Under the pieces are notes generated by a model. That model had not been told where the DNA came from, did not search any database, and saw only the letters and a program-made list of their open reading frames with translations. A DNA stretch of 64,000 nucleotides from NCBI RefSeq assembly GCF_022829445.1, contig NZ_JAKSXY010000040.1, forward strand, positions 1 to 64,000. The letters run 5' to 3'. This document shows, piece after piece, positions 20,624 through 29,707 of this stretch. Positions within the stretch are counted from its first letter, which is position 1, and each line of letters opens with the position of its first letter. This DNA comes from Methylobacterium sp. J-068 (lineage in GTDB: Bacteria; Pseudomonadota; Alphaproteobacteria; Rhizobiales; Beijerinckiaceae). Both the position numbers and the translations under genes were made by a program.

Positions 20624-21985
20624 TCAGAGGCTCCCGAACAGGGCGTGGGCGAGGCGGGTATGGGCCTCGCGCAGCTGCCCGGTCTCGATGCCCAGGGGTT
20701 GGCCGTCGATCACCCGCCAGGCGCCCGCCACCATCACCCGGTCGGCCCGGTGGGCGCCGCAGAGCACCAGGGCGGCGAGCGGATCGTGCGCGCCGGAGAA
20801 GCGCAGTTCATCGAGGGTGAACAGCGCCAGATCCGCCTCGCGGCCCTCCGCGATCCGGCCGATATCCGTCCGCCCGAGGCAGGCGGCGGAGCCCTCGGTG
20901 GCCCAGCGCAGGGCGTCGAGATGGGTCACGGCCTCCGCGCCGTAGGTCAGGCGGTTGAGCATCAGGGCGTGGCGCACGCCCTCCATCAGGTTCGAATTGT
21001 CGTTCGAGGCCGAGCCGTCGACGCCGAGGCCGACGGGACTGCCCGCCGCCTCCAGCTCGCAGGTCCGGCACCGGCCCGACGCCAGGGTCATGTTCGAGGT
21101 CGGGCAGTGGCAGACGCCGACACCGGCGGCGCCCAGGCGCTTCACCTCCGCGTCGTCGAAGTGGATGCCGTGGGCGAGCCAGGTGCGGGGCCCCAGCCAG
21201 CCCACCTCCTCGAGATAATCGACCGGGCGCTGGCCGAACATCTCGACGCAGTAGCGGTCCTCGTCCAGGGTCTCGCCGAGATGGGTGTGCAGGCGGCAAT
21301 CGTGGGCTTCGGCGAGCGCCGCGCTCTCGCGCATCAGCCGCTTCGTGACGTTGAAGGGCGAGCAGGGCGCGAGGCCGATCTGCACCATCGCGCCGGGCGT
21401 GGGATCGTGGAACAGGCGCAGCACCCGCTCGCTGTCGGCCAGGATCGTGTCGTCACCCTGCGTGAGGCATTCGGGCGGCAGGCCGCCGTCGCGCACCGAC
21501 AGGCTCATCGAGCCGCGGGTGACGAAGGCGCGGATGCCGATCGGCCCCGCCTCCTCGACCTGGATGTCGACGGAAGATTCGAGTCCCTTGGGGAACAGGT
21601 AATGGTGGTCGCCGGCCGTGGTGCAGCCGGAGAGCAGCAGTTCCGTGTAGGCGAGGCGCGTGGCCAGCCGGAACGCGTCCGGCGTGATCTTGTCCCAGAC
21701 CGTGTAGAGCGCCTTCAGCCAGGGGAAGAGCGGCTTGTTGATCGCCACCGGGTGGGCGCGGGTCAGCGTCTGGAAGAAGTGGTGATGGGTGTTGACGAGA
21801 CCGGGGATGACCACGTGGCGGCCGGCCTCGAAGGTCTCGTCCACGGGGGCGGCGGGCCTGCCGCCCGCGGGCACCCGCTCGACGATGCGGGTGCCCGCGA
21901 CGACGACGCCCCCACCCGCATCGGCGGCGAGGATCGCCAGCGGGTTGCGGATCCAGAGGCGCTTGGATGGACCGGATTCGACCAT
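20624..21985 (-). CDS. 8-oxoguanine/guanine deaminase, amidohydrolase family
   Basis: 453 residues of the metal-dependent amidohydrolase superfamily. The metal ligands are visible: HHHF in VIPGLVNTHHHFFQTL, His in RLHTHLGETLDED, His in LAHGIHFDD, and Asp in GLGVDGSASNDNSN. The VNTHHHFFQTLTRA start and the VDGSASNDNSN motif are those of 8-oxoguanine deaminases and related guanine deaminase/atrazine-chlorohydrolase-like enzymes. Position just upstream of xdhABC supports a purine role, producing xanthine or urate. I chose the ATG at 21983-21985; the frame stays open upstream. Confidence 0.88.
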   Translation of the reverse strand: MVESGPSKRLWIRNPLAILAADAGGGVVVAGTRIVERVPAGGRPAAPVDETFEAGRHVVIPGLVNTHHHFFQTLTRAHPVAINKPLFPWLKALYTVWDKITPDAFRLATRLAYTELLLSGCTTAGDHHYLFPKGLESSVDIQVEEAGPIGIRAFVTRGSMSLSVRDGGLPPECLTQGDDTILADSERVLRLFHDPTPGAMVQIGLAPCSPFNVTKRLMRESAALAEAHDCRLHTHLGETLDEDRYCVEMFGQRPVDYLEEVGWLGPRTWLAHGIHFDDAEVKRLGAAGVGVCHCPTSNMTLASGRCRTCELEAAGSPVGLGVDGSASNDNSNLMEGVRHALMLNRLTYGAEAVTHLDALRWATEGSAACLGRTDIGRIAEGREADLALFTLDELRFSGAHDPLAALVLCGAHRADRVMVAGAWRVIDGQPLGIETGQLREAHTRLAHALFGSL

Positions 21986-22141
21986 GCTCTCCGTCACTCC
22001 TGTGTCCTGATCTCGCGAAGACGCCGTATCGTCGTCGTCAGCCTGCGCGAGGTCGAGGCGATCGTCACCAGCCATGATGCGCATCCGGGAAGCGCCATGA
22101 CGCCGCGCACGCCCCCCGGGGTGCGGCGGCAAGGGGTCCGA

Positions 22142-22702
22142 TCAGGCGTCGTCCCGCGCCTTGGCCGCGAGGCGGCGCAGGCGTCCCCCGCGCTTCTCGT
22201 AGGCGAAGATTGACGCCAGGGCAGGCGCGTCCGGCCCCGGAGTCTCGGGCCATCGCGTTTCGGCGGCGGGAGCGGCGCCCGCGGGCGCGGCGATCGGGGC
22301 CGTCGCCCGGCGCAGGACCGCCAGACGAACCACCTCGCGGTCCCGGCTCATCCGCGCCGCGGTCTCGGCATCCGCGCGGATCGACGCCGTGGCGCCGTCC
22401 TCGAAGCGAAGGTCGATCGACAGGGTGGGGCGCCCATCCCCGCCGAGCACGTCGAGCCCGGCCCCGAGGACGGAGGCCGCCAGCCCGAGGGGACGCGGCA
22501 GGGGACCGGTGGCGGCCAGCGCGTCCCGCAGGCCCCGCGCGATGCCGCCGCGTCGCGTCACCGCACCGGATTCATGCGGCAGGATCAGGTCCACCAAATC
22601 CTCGACACCCCGGACACTCCCGTCCGGAAAGGAAAGGACCCCGGTTTCGTAAGATCCCGGACCTTCGCCAAAGGTACCCGCAACAATCTGGATCTTCGTC
22701 AT
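22142..22702 (-). CDS. Hypothetical protein (186 aa)
   Basis: Begins MTKIQIVAGTFGEGPGSYET. The N-terminal half is a compact domain with a repeated small/hydrophobic pattern and a stretch VEDLVDLILPHESG; the C-terminal part is Ala/Pro-rich and ends KRGGRLRRLAAKARDDA. No signal peptide or membrane helix. I recognise no family. It lies 157 bases upstream of the guaD start on the same strand and divergent from rfbC. Confidence 0.6.
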   Translation of the reverse strand: MTKIQIVAGTFGEGPGSYETGVLSFPDGSVRGVEDLVDLILPHESGAVTRRGGIARGLRDALAATGPLPRPLGLAASVLGAGLDVLGGDGRPTLSIDLRFEDGATASIRADAETAARMSRDREVVRLAVLRRATAPIAAPAGAAPAAETRWPETPGPDAPALASIFAYEKRGGRLRRLAAKARDDA

Positions 22703-22952
22703 CGGTACTTTCTGCCCGCGCGACGCGAGGCGCGCGAAATCGAGAGCAAGAACAAGGACAACGCCGGACCGTCGAAGCTTCGCCCATCCGTTGCAAGGCC
22801 GGATGTCGGAAGCAAGGCAGGGACGTTCCGCGTCGCCGCGCCGGAAGCCATCAGGCCCCGTGCCGCTCGTTAAAGCACCCGTGCCCCTTGACAGGGCGCA
22901 ACCGAAAACTGCCTAGAACGGTCGAAATCTCGAAGTTTGGGGTCCTTCCACC

Positions 22953-23507
22953 ATGCAGGTGATCGAGACGAACATTTCGCACGTGCGGCGTATCGTTCCC
23001 AAACGTTTCGGCGACGAGCGCGGCTGGTTCTCCGAGACGTACCGGACGGATGTCCTGGCCAAGAACGGGATCGACGACGTCTTCATTCAGGATAACCAGT
23101 CCTTCTCCGCCCCTCAAGGCACCGTGCGCGGCCTGCATTTTCAGCGCCACCCGATGGCGCAGGCCAAGCTCATCCGCGTTCTGGCCGGCGCCATCCTGGA
23201 CGTCGCGGTCGACCTGAGGCGCGCGTCTCCGACCTATGGCCAGCACGTGGCCGTGCGGCTCGATGCCGAGAACGGCGAGCAATTGTATATCCCGATCGGG
23301 TTCGGGCACGGTTTCTGCACCCTCGTGCCGGACACGATGGTGGCCTACAAGGTCGCGGGCGGCGTCTACAGCCCGGAACACGATGCGGGCCTGCTCTGGA
23401 ACGATCCGGACCTCGGCATCGCCTGGCCGGTGACGGAAGCGGAGGCGCAGCTCTCGGCCAAGGACCGGGTCGCGCCGCGGCTGGCCGAACTTCCGCCGCT
23501 GTTCTGA
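22953..23507 (+). CDS. rfbC: dTDP-4-dehydrorhamnose 3,5-epimerase
   Basis: 184 residues, cupin fold. It epimerises C3 and C5 of dTDP-4-keto-6-deoxyglucose. The signature is complete: RGWFSETYRTD, FIQDNQSFSAPQGTVRGLHF (catalytic His in GLHF), AILDVAVDLRRASPTYG, YIPIGFGHGFCTL and LLWNDPDLGIAWP. First gene of the plus-strand rfbCBDA operon; rfbB begins 51 bases downstream. The 250 bases upstream should hold the operon promoter, but I see no distinctive site. Confidence 0.96.
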   Translation: MQVIETNISHVRRIVPKRFGDERGWFSETYRTDVLAKNGIDDVFIQDNQSFSAPQGTVRGLHFQRHPMAQAKLIRVLAGAILDVAVDLRRASPTYGQHVAVRLDAENGEQLYIPIGFGHGFCTLVPDTMVAYKVAGGVYSPEHDAGLLWNDPDLGIAWPVTEAEAQLSAKDRVAPRLAELPPLF

Positions 23508-23557
23508 GCCCACTACACCGGGCCCGACTCCTTATCCTCGAAAGATCGTTTCATCCC

Positions 23558-24631
23558 ATGCGCATCTTGGTCACCGGCGGCTGCGGCTTCATCGGATCGG
23601 CATTGGTCCTGCACCTGGTCCAGGATCTCGGACACGACGTCGCGACGCTGGACGCCTTGACCTACGCGGCCAACCCGATCTCGCTCCAGCCCCTGGCGGA
23701 CGACCCCCGGCACCGGCTGGTCGAGGCCGACATCTGCGACCCCAAGGCCGTGCACGCGCTCTACGCGGAGTTCCAGCCCGACGCGGTGATGCATCTCGCC
23801 GCCGAGAGCCACGTCGACCGCTCGATCACCGATCCGGGCGCCTTCATCCGCACCAACGTGGTCGGCACGCAGGTCATGCTCGACGGCGCCCGCACCTACT
23901 GGGACGGGCTGACGGGCGAGGCCAAGGCGAGGTTCCGCTTCCTCCACGTCTCCACCGACGAGGTCTACGGCTCCCTGCCGCCGGACGCGTTCTTCACCGA
24001 GGAGAGTCGCTACGACCCGCGCTCGCCCTACTCGGCCTCGAAGGCGGCCTCCGATCACTTGGCGCGCGCTTGGCACGAGACCTACGGCCTGCCGGTCCTG
24101 GTCACGAACTGCTCGAACAATTACGGGCCGCGCCACTTCCCCGAGAAGCTCATCCCGCTGATGATCCTCAACGCGCTCGAGGGCAAGAGCCTGCCCGTCT
24201 ACGGGGACGGCCTGAACGAGCGCGACTGGATCCACGTGGAGGACCATGCCCGCGGCCTCGTGGCGGTGCTGGAGAAGGGGCGTCTCGGCGAGACCTACCT
24301 CCTCGGCGGCCGCTCGGTGCGCAACAACCTCAGCGTGGTCAAGGCGCTCTGCGCCGCCTTCGACCGGCTGCGCCCCGAGCACGCGCCGCACGACCGGCTG
24401 ATCACCTACGTCACCGACCGCCCGGGCCACGACCGGCGCTACGCCATCGACCCCTCCAAGGCCGAGGCCGAGGTCGGCTGGCACCCCACCAAGGACTTCG
24501 AGCAGGCCCTGGAGGAGACCGTGCGCTGGTACCTCGACAACGAATCCTGGTGGCGTCCGATCCGCGAGGGCCGCTACACCGGCGAGCGCCTCGGGCTCGG
24601 CCTGAGCGCGAGCCCCGCCGGGAAGGCCTGA
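23558..24631 (+). CDS. rfbB: dTDP-glucose 4,6-dehydratase
   Basis: 357 residues, extended short-chain dehydrogenase. NAD-binding TGGCGFIGSALV at the start; catalytic parts are HVSTDEVYGSL (Thr/Asp/Glu) and YSASKAASDHL (YxxxK); NNYGPRHFPEKLIPL and NERDWIHVEDHARG are typical for RfbB. It makes dTDP-4-keto-6-deoxyglucose. Spacing to rfbD is 4 bases, so the genes form one operon. Confidence 0.97.
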   Translation: MRILVTGGCGFIGSALVLHLVQDLGHDVATLDALTYAANPISLQPLADDPRHRLVEADICDPKAVHALYAEFQPDAVMHLAAESHVDRSITDPGAFIRTNVVGTQVMLDGARTYWDGLTGEAKARFRFLHVSTDEVYGSLPPDAFFTEESRYDPRSPYSASKAASDHLARAWHETYGLPVLVTNCSNNYGPRHFPEKLIPLMILNALEGKSLPVYGDGLNERDWIHVEDHARGLVAVLEKGRLGETYLLGGRSVRNNLSVVKALCAAFDRLRPEHAPHDRLITYVTDRPGHDRRYAIDPSKAEAEVGWHPTKDFEQALEETVRWYLDNESWWRPIREGRYTGERLGLGLSASPAGKA

Positions 24632-24635
24632 CGAC

Positions 24636-25544
24636 ATGGACATCCTGATCCTCGGCGGCGCCGGGCAGGTCGGCACCGAGTTGCAGGTCCCGGCGCTCTG
24701 GGGGCCGGACGTGCGCCTGCACGCCCCGACCCGTGCGCAGCTCGACGTCACCGACGCGGCCGCGATCGAGGCCGCCTTGAGCGAGCGCCCCTACGCCGCC
24801 GTGGTCAACACGGCGGCCTACACCGCCGTCGACAAGGCCGAGAGCGAGATCGCGGCGGCCTGGACCTTGAACGCGGTGGCCCCGGCGCTCCTGGCCGCCG
24901 CCACGGCCCGCGCCGGCATCCCGCTCGTCCACGTCTCAACCGACTACGTCTTCGACGGGCAGGGCACGGGCGCCTGCATCCCCGAGACGCCGGTGAACCC
25001 CCGAAGCGTCTACGGCGCCAGCAAGGCCGCCGGCGAGATGGCGGTGCGGAGCGCCAACCCGCGCCACGCCATCATCCGCACCGCCTGGGTGGTGAGCCCG
25101 CACCGGGGCAACTTCGTCAAGACGATGCTGCGTCTGGCCGCCGAGCGCGACCGCCTCAGCGTGGTCGACGACCAGCACGGCAATCCGACCAGCGCGGGCG
25201 ATCTCGCCGCCGGCTTGGCGGTGATCGCCCAGGCGATGGCGCGCGATCCCGATGCCCCCACGGGCACGCACCACTTCGTCAATGCGGGCGCCACCACCTG
25301 GTGCGGGTTCGCGCGCGGGATCATCGCGGCCTCCGCCCGTCGCGGCGGACGCCTCGTGCCGGTGGACGCCATTCCGACCAGCGCCTTCCCGACCCCGGCG
25401 CGCCGCCCGGCCAATTCGCAGCTCTCGACGCGGAGCCTGACGGAGGCCTACGGCCTGACGCCCCGGCCGTGGACGGAGGCCGTCGATGACATCCTCGACC
25501 GCCTGGTCGGGCCCGCACACCAGCCCAAGGAGACACAGGCATGA
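24636..25544 (+). CDS. rfbD: dTDP-4-dehydrorhamnose reductase
   Basis: 302 residues. It reduces the 4-keto intermediate to dTDP-L-rhamnose. The nucleotide-binding start is LILGGAGQVGTELQV, followed by DVTDAAAIEAAL, VVNTAAYTAVDKAE, VSTDYVFDGQGTG and the catalytic YGASKAAGE. The C-terminal half has RPANSQLSTRSL, usual for this reductase. Its stop overlaps the ATG of rfbA by 4 bases. Confidence 0.96.
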   Translation: MDILILGGAGQVGTELQVPALWGPDVRLHAPTRAQLDVTDAAAIEAALSERPYAAVVNTAAYTAVDKAESEIAAAWTLNAVAPALLAAATARAGIPLVHVSTDYVFDGQGTGACIPETPVNPRSVYGASKAAGEMAVRSANPRHAIIRTAWVVSPHRGNFVKTMLRLAAERDRLSVVDDQHGNPTSAGDLAAGLAVIAQAMARDPDAPTGTHHFVNAGATTWCGFARGIIAASARRGGRLVPVDAIPTSAFPTPARRPANSQLSTRSLTEAYGLTPRPWTEAVDDILDRLVGPAHQPKETQA

Positions 25545-26431
25545 AGGGGATCGTTCTGGCCGGAGGCACCGGCACGCGGCTGCACCCGGCGACCCTGTCG
25601 ATCAACAAGCAGCTGCTGCCGGTCTACGACAAGCCGATGATCTACTACCCGGTCTCGGTGCTGATGCTGGCCGGCATCCGCGACATCCTGATCATCTCCT
25701 CGCCCGAGCACCTCGACAACTACAAGCGCCTGTTCGGCACCGGCGAGCAGTTCGGCCTGTCCTTCTCCTACGCGGTCCAGCCCCGCCCGGAGGGCCTCGC
25801 GCAGGCCTTCATCATCGGCGCCGATTTCGTGGGCGACGACAGCGTCGCCCTGGTGCTGGGCGACAACCTGTTCTTCGGCAACGGCATGGGCGAGTTGCTG
25901 CGGCGCGCGCGCGAGCGCGAGACCGGGGCCACGGTGTTCGCCTACCACGTCGACAATCCGTCGGCCTACGGCGTGGTGACCCTGGACAAGGACGGCCGCC
26001 CCTTGCGTCTCGTGGAGAAGCCGCCGGAGCCCGAGAGCCCCTGGGCGGTGACGGGCCTGTACTTCTACGACAACCAGGTGGTCGACATCGCCGCCGCCGT
26101 GAAGCCGTCGGCTCGCGGCGAACTGGAGATCACCAGCATCAACGAGGCCTACCTGGAGCGCGGCCAGCTCCATGTGGAGCGGATGTCGCGCGGCTACGCC
26201 TGGCTCGACACCGGCACGCATGACAGCCTGCTGGAGGCGTCCGAGTTCGTGCGCACCCTCCAGCACAGGCAGGGCCTCCAGGTCGCCTGCCTGGAGGAGA
26301 TCGCCTACCTGCAGGGCTTCATCGGCCAGGAGCAGTTGATCGCGCGCGGCAAGCTCTTCGCCAAGACCGCCTACGGCCAGAACCTGCTCAAGCTCGCCAA
26401 GGAAGACCCCGCCGCCCTCCTGGCCCGCTGA
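25541..26431 (+). CDS. rfbA: Glucose-1-phosphate thymidylyltransferase
   Basis: 296 residues, short RfbA type. GIVLAGGTGTRLHPATLSIN with KQLLPVYDKPMIYYP is the nucleotidyltransferase signature, with Arg and Lys expected to contact dTTP and glucose-1-phosphate. LGDNLFFG holds the metal-binding aspartate and VEKPPEPESPWAVTGLYFYD the sugar site. It forms dTDP-glucose, the first step of the pathway. The gene ends the operon; 230 bases further the next gene is convergent, and that spacer holds nothing I can name. Confidence 0.97.
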   Translation: MKGIVLAGGTGTRLHPATLSINKQLLPVYDKPMIYYPVSVLMLAGIRDILIISSPEHLDNYKRLFGTGEQFGLSFSYAVQPRPEGLAQAFIIGADFVGDDSVALVLGDNLFFGNGMGELLRRARERETGATVFAYHVDNPSAYGVVTLDKDGRPLRLVEKPPEPESPWAVTGLYFYDNQVVDIAAAVKPSARGELEITSINEAYLERGQLHVERMSRGYAWLDTGTHDSLLEASEFVRTLQHRQGLQVACLEEIAYLQGFIGQEQLIARGKLFAKTAYGQNLLKLAKEDPAALLAR

Positions 26432-26663
26432 CACGGAGCCACGGGACCTCCGGGACGCCCGATCGCGTCTCGGAGGCTCTCGGAGATGGCCCGGAGCCGC
26501 TCGCGTCTGGTCTGGTGGTGTTTGACGATCGTCGCTCGCCCTTGCGGGGACGGCCGGGTTGCGCGTGGCGATCCGGCCCCCCGAGACATCTCCAAGGCGG
26601 GCGGCTGGTTCCGTCAGCCTTGGTCTCTACGAGCCCGGAAACGTCGGACCAGACGGCGTCGGT

Positions 26664-26981
26664 CTACTGAAACTTGTCATCCGCCACGGACGGGGTCTTC
26701 ACCACGGCCAGCACGGCATCCGTGATGGCGCGGAACTGGTTCACCTCGCCCGGCTCGACGGTGAGGATGTCTCCGGCGCTGCAAGGCTCGCCGAGCATCT
26801 CGACCTCTCCGGACACGACCACCGTGATCTCGGTGGCGATGCGGTGGTAATGGGCGACATCGACGTCGCCGGCCTTGTAGCGCTTGATGCCGACTTCGAA
26901 GTCGCCCGTCCTCAGCACGGATGGCTCGAAGTTTCCGATGAACCAGCCCCCCACCATGTCCGCAAGTCGAGCACGCTTCAT
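26664..26981 (-). CDS. Cupin-domain protein, last gene of the glycan operon
   Basis: 105 residues forming one cupin barrel: VGGWFIGNFEPSVLRTGDFE, then DVAHYHRIATEITVVVSGEV (cupin motif 1, with two His and Glu as possible metal ligands) and GDILTVEPGEVNQF (motif 2). Small proteins of this type sit in polysaccharide loci, but I know of no defined reaction. The ATG overlaps the stop of the upstream nucleotidyltransferase by 4 bases. It could be a sugar isomerase/epimerase or a binding protein. Confidence 0.75.
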   Translation of the reverse strand: MKRARLADMVGGWFIGNFEPSVLRTGDFEVGIKRYKAGDVDVAHYHRIATEITVVVSGEVEMLGEPCSAGDILTVEPGEVNQFRAITDAVLAVVKTPSVADDKFQ

Positions 26982-27712
26982 GCCGTGGCGCCTTCTTCCA
27001 GGAGGGATTCGAGGTGGTCGACCTGCTTGTCGGACTTCAGGGGATGGTACTGGTCCGTCGTCAGGCGGTAGACGCCGATCTTCTTCTGGCAGAGGATCAA
27101 TTCGTTGAGGATCGGGCAGATGAAGAACTTGTTCTGAACGTGCGCGTCCTTGAGGATCATCTCCTTGGCGCCGTCGAAGAAGTCGGAGGCCTTCCTGAAC
27201 CAGTACAGGCCCGTGCTGGCCGAACGGCTGATCGGACGCTTCTCCGAACTCTCCACCACCCACCCCTCGGCATCGATGCGCACGTAGGAGTAGCGGGGAT
27301 GCAGCGACGGGAAGGTGAGGATGCCCGCGTCGGCGCCCTGGTTTCGGAAACCCGCGATGACGGCCGCGAAATCCACATCGATCTGGTCCGTCGCGCTCGC
27401 GACGACGAGCTCGGCGTCCATGTCGATGTCGCCGATCGCCAGCAGGGCGGTACAGGCCGCCCCCGCCGTCTCGCCCCGCAGGCCGATCGTCACGGATCCG
27501 GGTGCGATCTGCCCGATGATGTCGTTCAGGTAGTAGGTTTCGACATCCTCGTGCCGAAACAGGAAGATGAAGCGGGCCGACTCGGCCGCCTGCAGGGCCT
27601 TGACCTGGCGCTCGAGGAGGAGCGTGCCCTCGATCTCGGACAGCCAGGTCGGGTAGACCGGGCTTCCGGAGGCCGGCTGCTTTTCGCCGGCGGCAAGGAT
27701 GAGAACGTTCAT
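26978..27712 (-). CDS. Degenerate sugar nucleotidyltransferase-like protein
   Basis: 244 residues with the general Rossmann plan of nucleotidyltransferases: LILAAGEKQ at the start, LLLERQVKALQAA, LVVASATDQIDVDF (the aspartate region), and a late STGLYWFRKASDFF. The usual GxGTR and the following PK are altered: after AAG comes EKQPASGSPVYPTWLSEIEG. It may therefore bind a different nucleotide or act as a regulatory partner of the conventional enzyme at 28946. Both adjacent junctions are 4-base overlaps. Confidence 0.7.
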   Translation of the reverse strand: MNVLILAAGEKQPASGSPVYPTWLSEIEGTLLLERQVKALQAAESARFIFLFRHEDVETYYLNDIIGQIAPGSVTIGLRGETAGAACTALLAIGDIDMDAELVVASATDQIDVDFAAVIAGFRNQGADAGILTFPSLHPRYSYVRIDAEGWVVESSEKRPISRSASTGLYWFRKASDFFDGAKEMILKDAHVQNKFFICPILNELILCQKKIGVYRLTTDQYHPLKSDKQVDHLESLLEEGATA

Positions 27713-28338
27713 GCTGCGCCTCCGTGGATGGCAGCGATACGGCTATCGATGTTGGCGATGTTCACGTCCTGGACCGACTTCACGACCAGCACGTGCGCGC
27801 CCGAGGCACGCGCGGCCCGGATGCCGTGCTCGTTGTCCTCGACGATCAGGGTCTCGTCCGGCGACGTGCCGAGACGCTGCATCGCCAGGGTGTAGATCTC
27901 GGGGTCGGGCTTTGCCCGGCTGACGTCCTGGTTCGACAGCATGAGGTCGAGATACTTCGTCAGCCGCGCGCGGCTCATCATGGCCTCGACGGTGGGCCGG
28001 ATGGAGTTGGACGCGACGGCGAGCTTCACGCCGCGGCTCTTGAGGGCCGACAGCGCCATCTCGTGCATGAAGACCGGCTTGCAGCGGACGCTGACGATCT
28101 CCATCGTGTAGATCTGCTTCAACTCGTTCAGGAACCCGTGCAGCGCGCCCGGCAGGTTCTCGGTGGTCGACAGGAGCTCGAGCTTGCGCTTGGTCGGCAA
28201 CCCGTCGAACGTGGTCAGGTGATCGGCGCGGCTGATCTCCGTCCCGAACAGGCGCAGGGCCCGGTTGAGGGCATCGTAGTGCCACTCCTTGGCGTCGATG
28301 AGGACACCGTCCATATCGAAGACGACTGCTTTGATCAT
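27709..28338 (-). CDS. HAD-superfamily phosphatase
   Basis: 209 residues, HAD subfamily IA. Motif I VFDMDGVLIDAKEWHYDALN holds the nucleophile and acid/base aspartates, motif II is VASNSIRPTV, and motif III/IV are KPDPEIY and LIVEDNEHGIRAA. It likely removes phosphate from a small phospho-sugar or phospho-polyol made in the same pathway. It is coupled on both sides by ATGA overlaps in the five-gene operon. Confidence 0.8.
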   Translation of the reverse strand: MIKAVVFDMDGVLIDAKEWHYDALNRALRLFGTEISRADHLTTFDGLPTKRKLELLSTTENLPGALHGFLNELKQIYTMEIVSVRCKPVFMHEMALSALKSRGVKLAVASNSIRPTVEAMMSRARLTKYLDLMLSNQDVSRAKPDPEIYTLAMQRLGTSPDETLIVEDNEHGIRAARASGAHVLVVKSVQDVNIANIDSRIAAIHGGAA

Positions 28339-28949
28339 TGCTCGAACACCTGCCGTGCCTGATCCGGCTGATCCGTACAGAGCGTGACGCCGGGCGTTCC
28401 GGACAGCCGGGCCAGCGCGCGCCAGAGGGGAGCGGGGTCGCGTCCGTGCAACTCCGGTGAGACGATGCAGACGGCCTTGCCGCGCGCCAGATGGGCGGTG
28501 ATCGTCGTGTCGTCGAACCACTGCGTCTCGAAGGCGTCGAGCCATACGCCGTCCGCCTCCGCGTACAGGATGGGATCGGGCTCGACGTCGCTGTGACGCG
28601 TGTAATAGGGCAGCCCCGCGCGGCGGAACCGAACCATCTCGGGGCCGGACATGTCGAAGGCGAACCAGTCGATGGCGCGGCCGTCGAACGCCGTCGCCAG
28701 CAGGGGCGCCAAGCCGTCGGCCTTGACGTTGACGGCCAGCGGCAGGCCGGTTCCGTCGAAGGCGCGGACCACCGCGTCCCACGGCATCTCGGTTCCAGCC
28801 GGCGGATCGTGGGACACGACGAGTTTCCCGCCGCAGTCCCGAACGTCCGTCTCGGTTCCGAAGCCGGCGGCCAGGGTTCGATCGAAGGCCGTCCGCGCGT
28901 TCTTCTCCTCCGGCGTCAGCCAGAAGCCGCGATGGCTGATAATCCTCAC
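28335..28949 (-). CDS. Glycerophosphodiester phosphodiesterase-like protein
   Basis: 204 residues of the GDPD/PI-PLC-like barrel family. It starts RIISHRGFWLTPEEKNARTA, with the HRG catalytic motif at the start and GTETDVRDCGGKLVVSHDPP carrying the metal-binding Glu/Asp and second His. It has no signal peptide, so it works in the cytoplasm. The protein is shorter than typical GDPD, and this cytoplasmic type is associated in my memory with capsule/O-antigen loci. The start is a GTG at 28947-28949, overlapping the upstream stop (GTGA). Confidence 0.78.
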   Translation of the reverse strand: MRIISHRGFWLTPEEKNARTAFDRTLAAGFGTETDVRDCGGKLVVSHDPPAGTEMPWDAVVRAFDGTGLPLAVNVKADGLAPLLATAFDGRAIDWFAFDMSGPEMVRFRRAGLPYYTRHSDVEPDPILYAEADGVWLDAFETQWFDDTTITAHLARGKAVCIVSPELHGRDPAPLWRALARLSGTPGVTLCTDQPDQARQVFEQ

Positions 28950-29707
28950 CGGATCGCCGCCGTGGCGCGCGCGGCGACCGGCTGAGACACGAAGTATTCG
29001 AGGTCGGCGGGAATGCCGAGGCCGTACATGCCGGCCGTATCCGTGCCCACGTTGCTGATCGCGATCCGGGCGCCCTCGGCGATGATCTCGTTATAGACCG
29101 GCGCCACGTAGAACTCGCCGTTCACGCGCTTACCGTCGGCGATCATGCGCCGCGCGCCGCGCAGGAAATCGTGTCCGCGCGCGAAGTTGTAGATCCCGAC
29201 CGTGGCCTCGTCCGAGATCACCTGCTTCTCCACGACGGTGGTGACCAGCCCTTCCGCGTTCAGGCCGACGAACGACCATTTCGGGTCATGCGCCGTCATG
29301 GTCATGATCAATCCGTCGTAGCCCTGATCCTGAACCGCGAGGTAGTCGTCGATCGCGACGTCGACATACTGATCGCTGTTGGCGATCATCAGGGGCGCGT
29401 CGCTGATCTCGTCGGCCGCTGCCAGAACGGTGCAGGCCGCGCCCTCGGTGATCCCGTCGAGTTCCACGATCGCGCAGCCCGGCGCCCAGGTCGGCAGCAA
29501 TTCCGCCAGCTTGTAGTCGGCGACGTGATCGCGCTGGCATATGAAGACGAAGCGGTGCGGCCGCGACGGACGCAGGTTCTCGATGACCAGGCGGATCATC
29601 GGGACGCCCTTCACCGGGATGAGCGGCTTGGGGTCCTTGTATCCGGCGACCGCGAAGCGGCTGCCCCGCCCGGCCATGGGAATGACGATCGTCATCGGCT
29701 CGGTCAA
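28946..29707 (-). CDS. NTP-transferase (sugar/polyol-phosphate nucleotidyltransferase)
   Basis: 253 residues. IVIPMAGRGSRFAVAGYKDP followed by KPLIPVKGVPMI is the intact nucleotide- and phosphate-binding signature of the family. LMIANSDQYVD contains the metal-binding region, and TTVVEKQVISDEATVGIYNF matches the later sugar-binding part. I prefer the TTG start at 29705-29707 because GGAGGAG lies 6 bases upstream; ATG starts at 29722 and 29695 are possible. First gene of the minus-strand five-gene operon. It likely activates a sugar- or polyol-phosphate with CTP or another NTP. Confidence 0.75.
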   Translation of the reverse strand: MTEPMTIVIPMAGRGSRFAVAGYKDPKPLIPVKGVPMIRLVIENLRPSRPHRFVFICQRDHVADYKLAELLPTWAPGCAIVELDGITEGAACTVLAAADEISDAPLMIANSDQYVDVAIDDYLAVQDQGYDGLIMTMTAHDPKWSFVGLNAEGLVTTVVEKQVISDEATVGIYNFARGHDFLRGARRMIADGKRVNGEFYVAPVYNEIIAEGARIAISNVGTDTAGMYGLGIPADLEYFVSQPVAARATAAIR

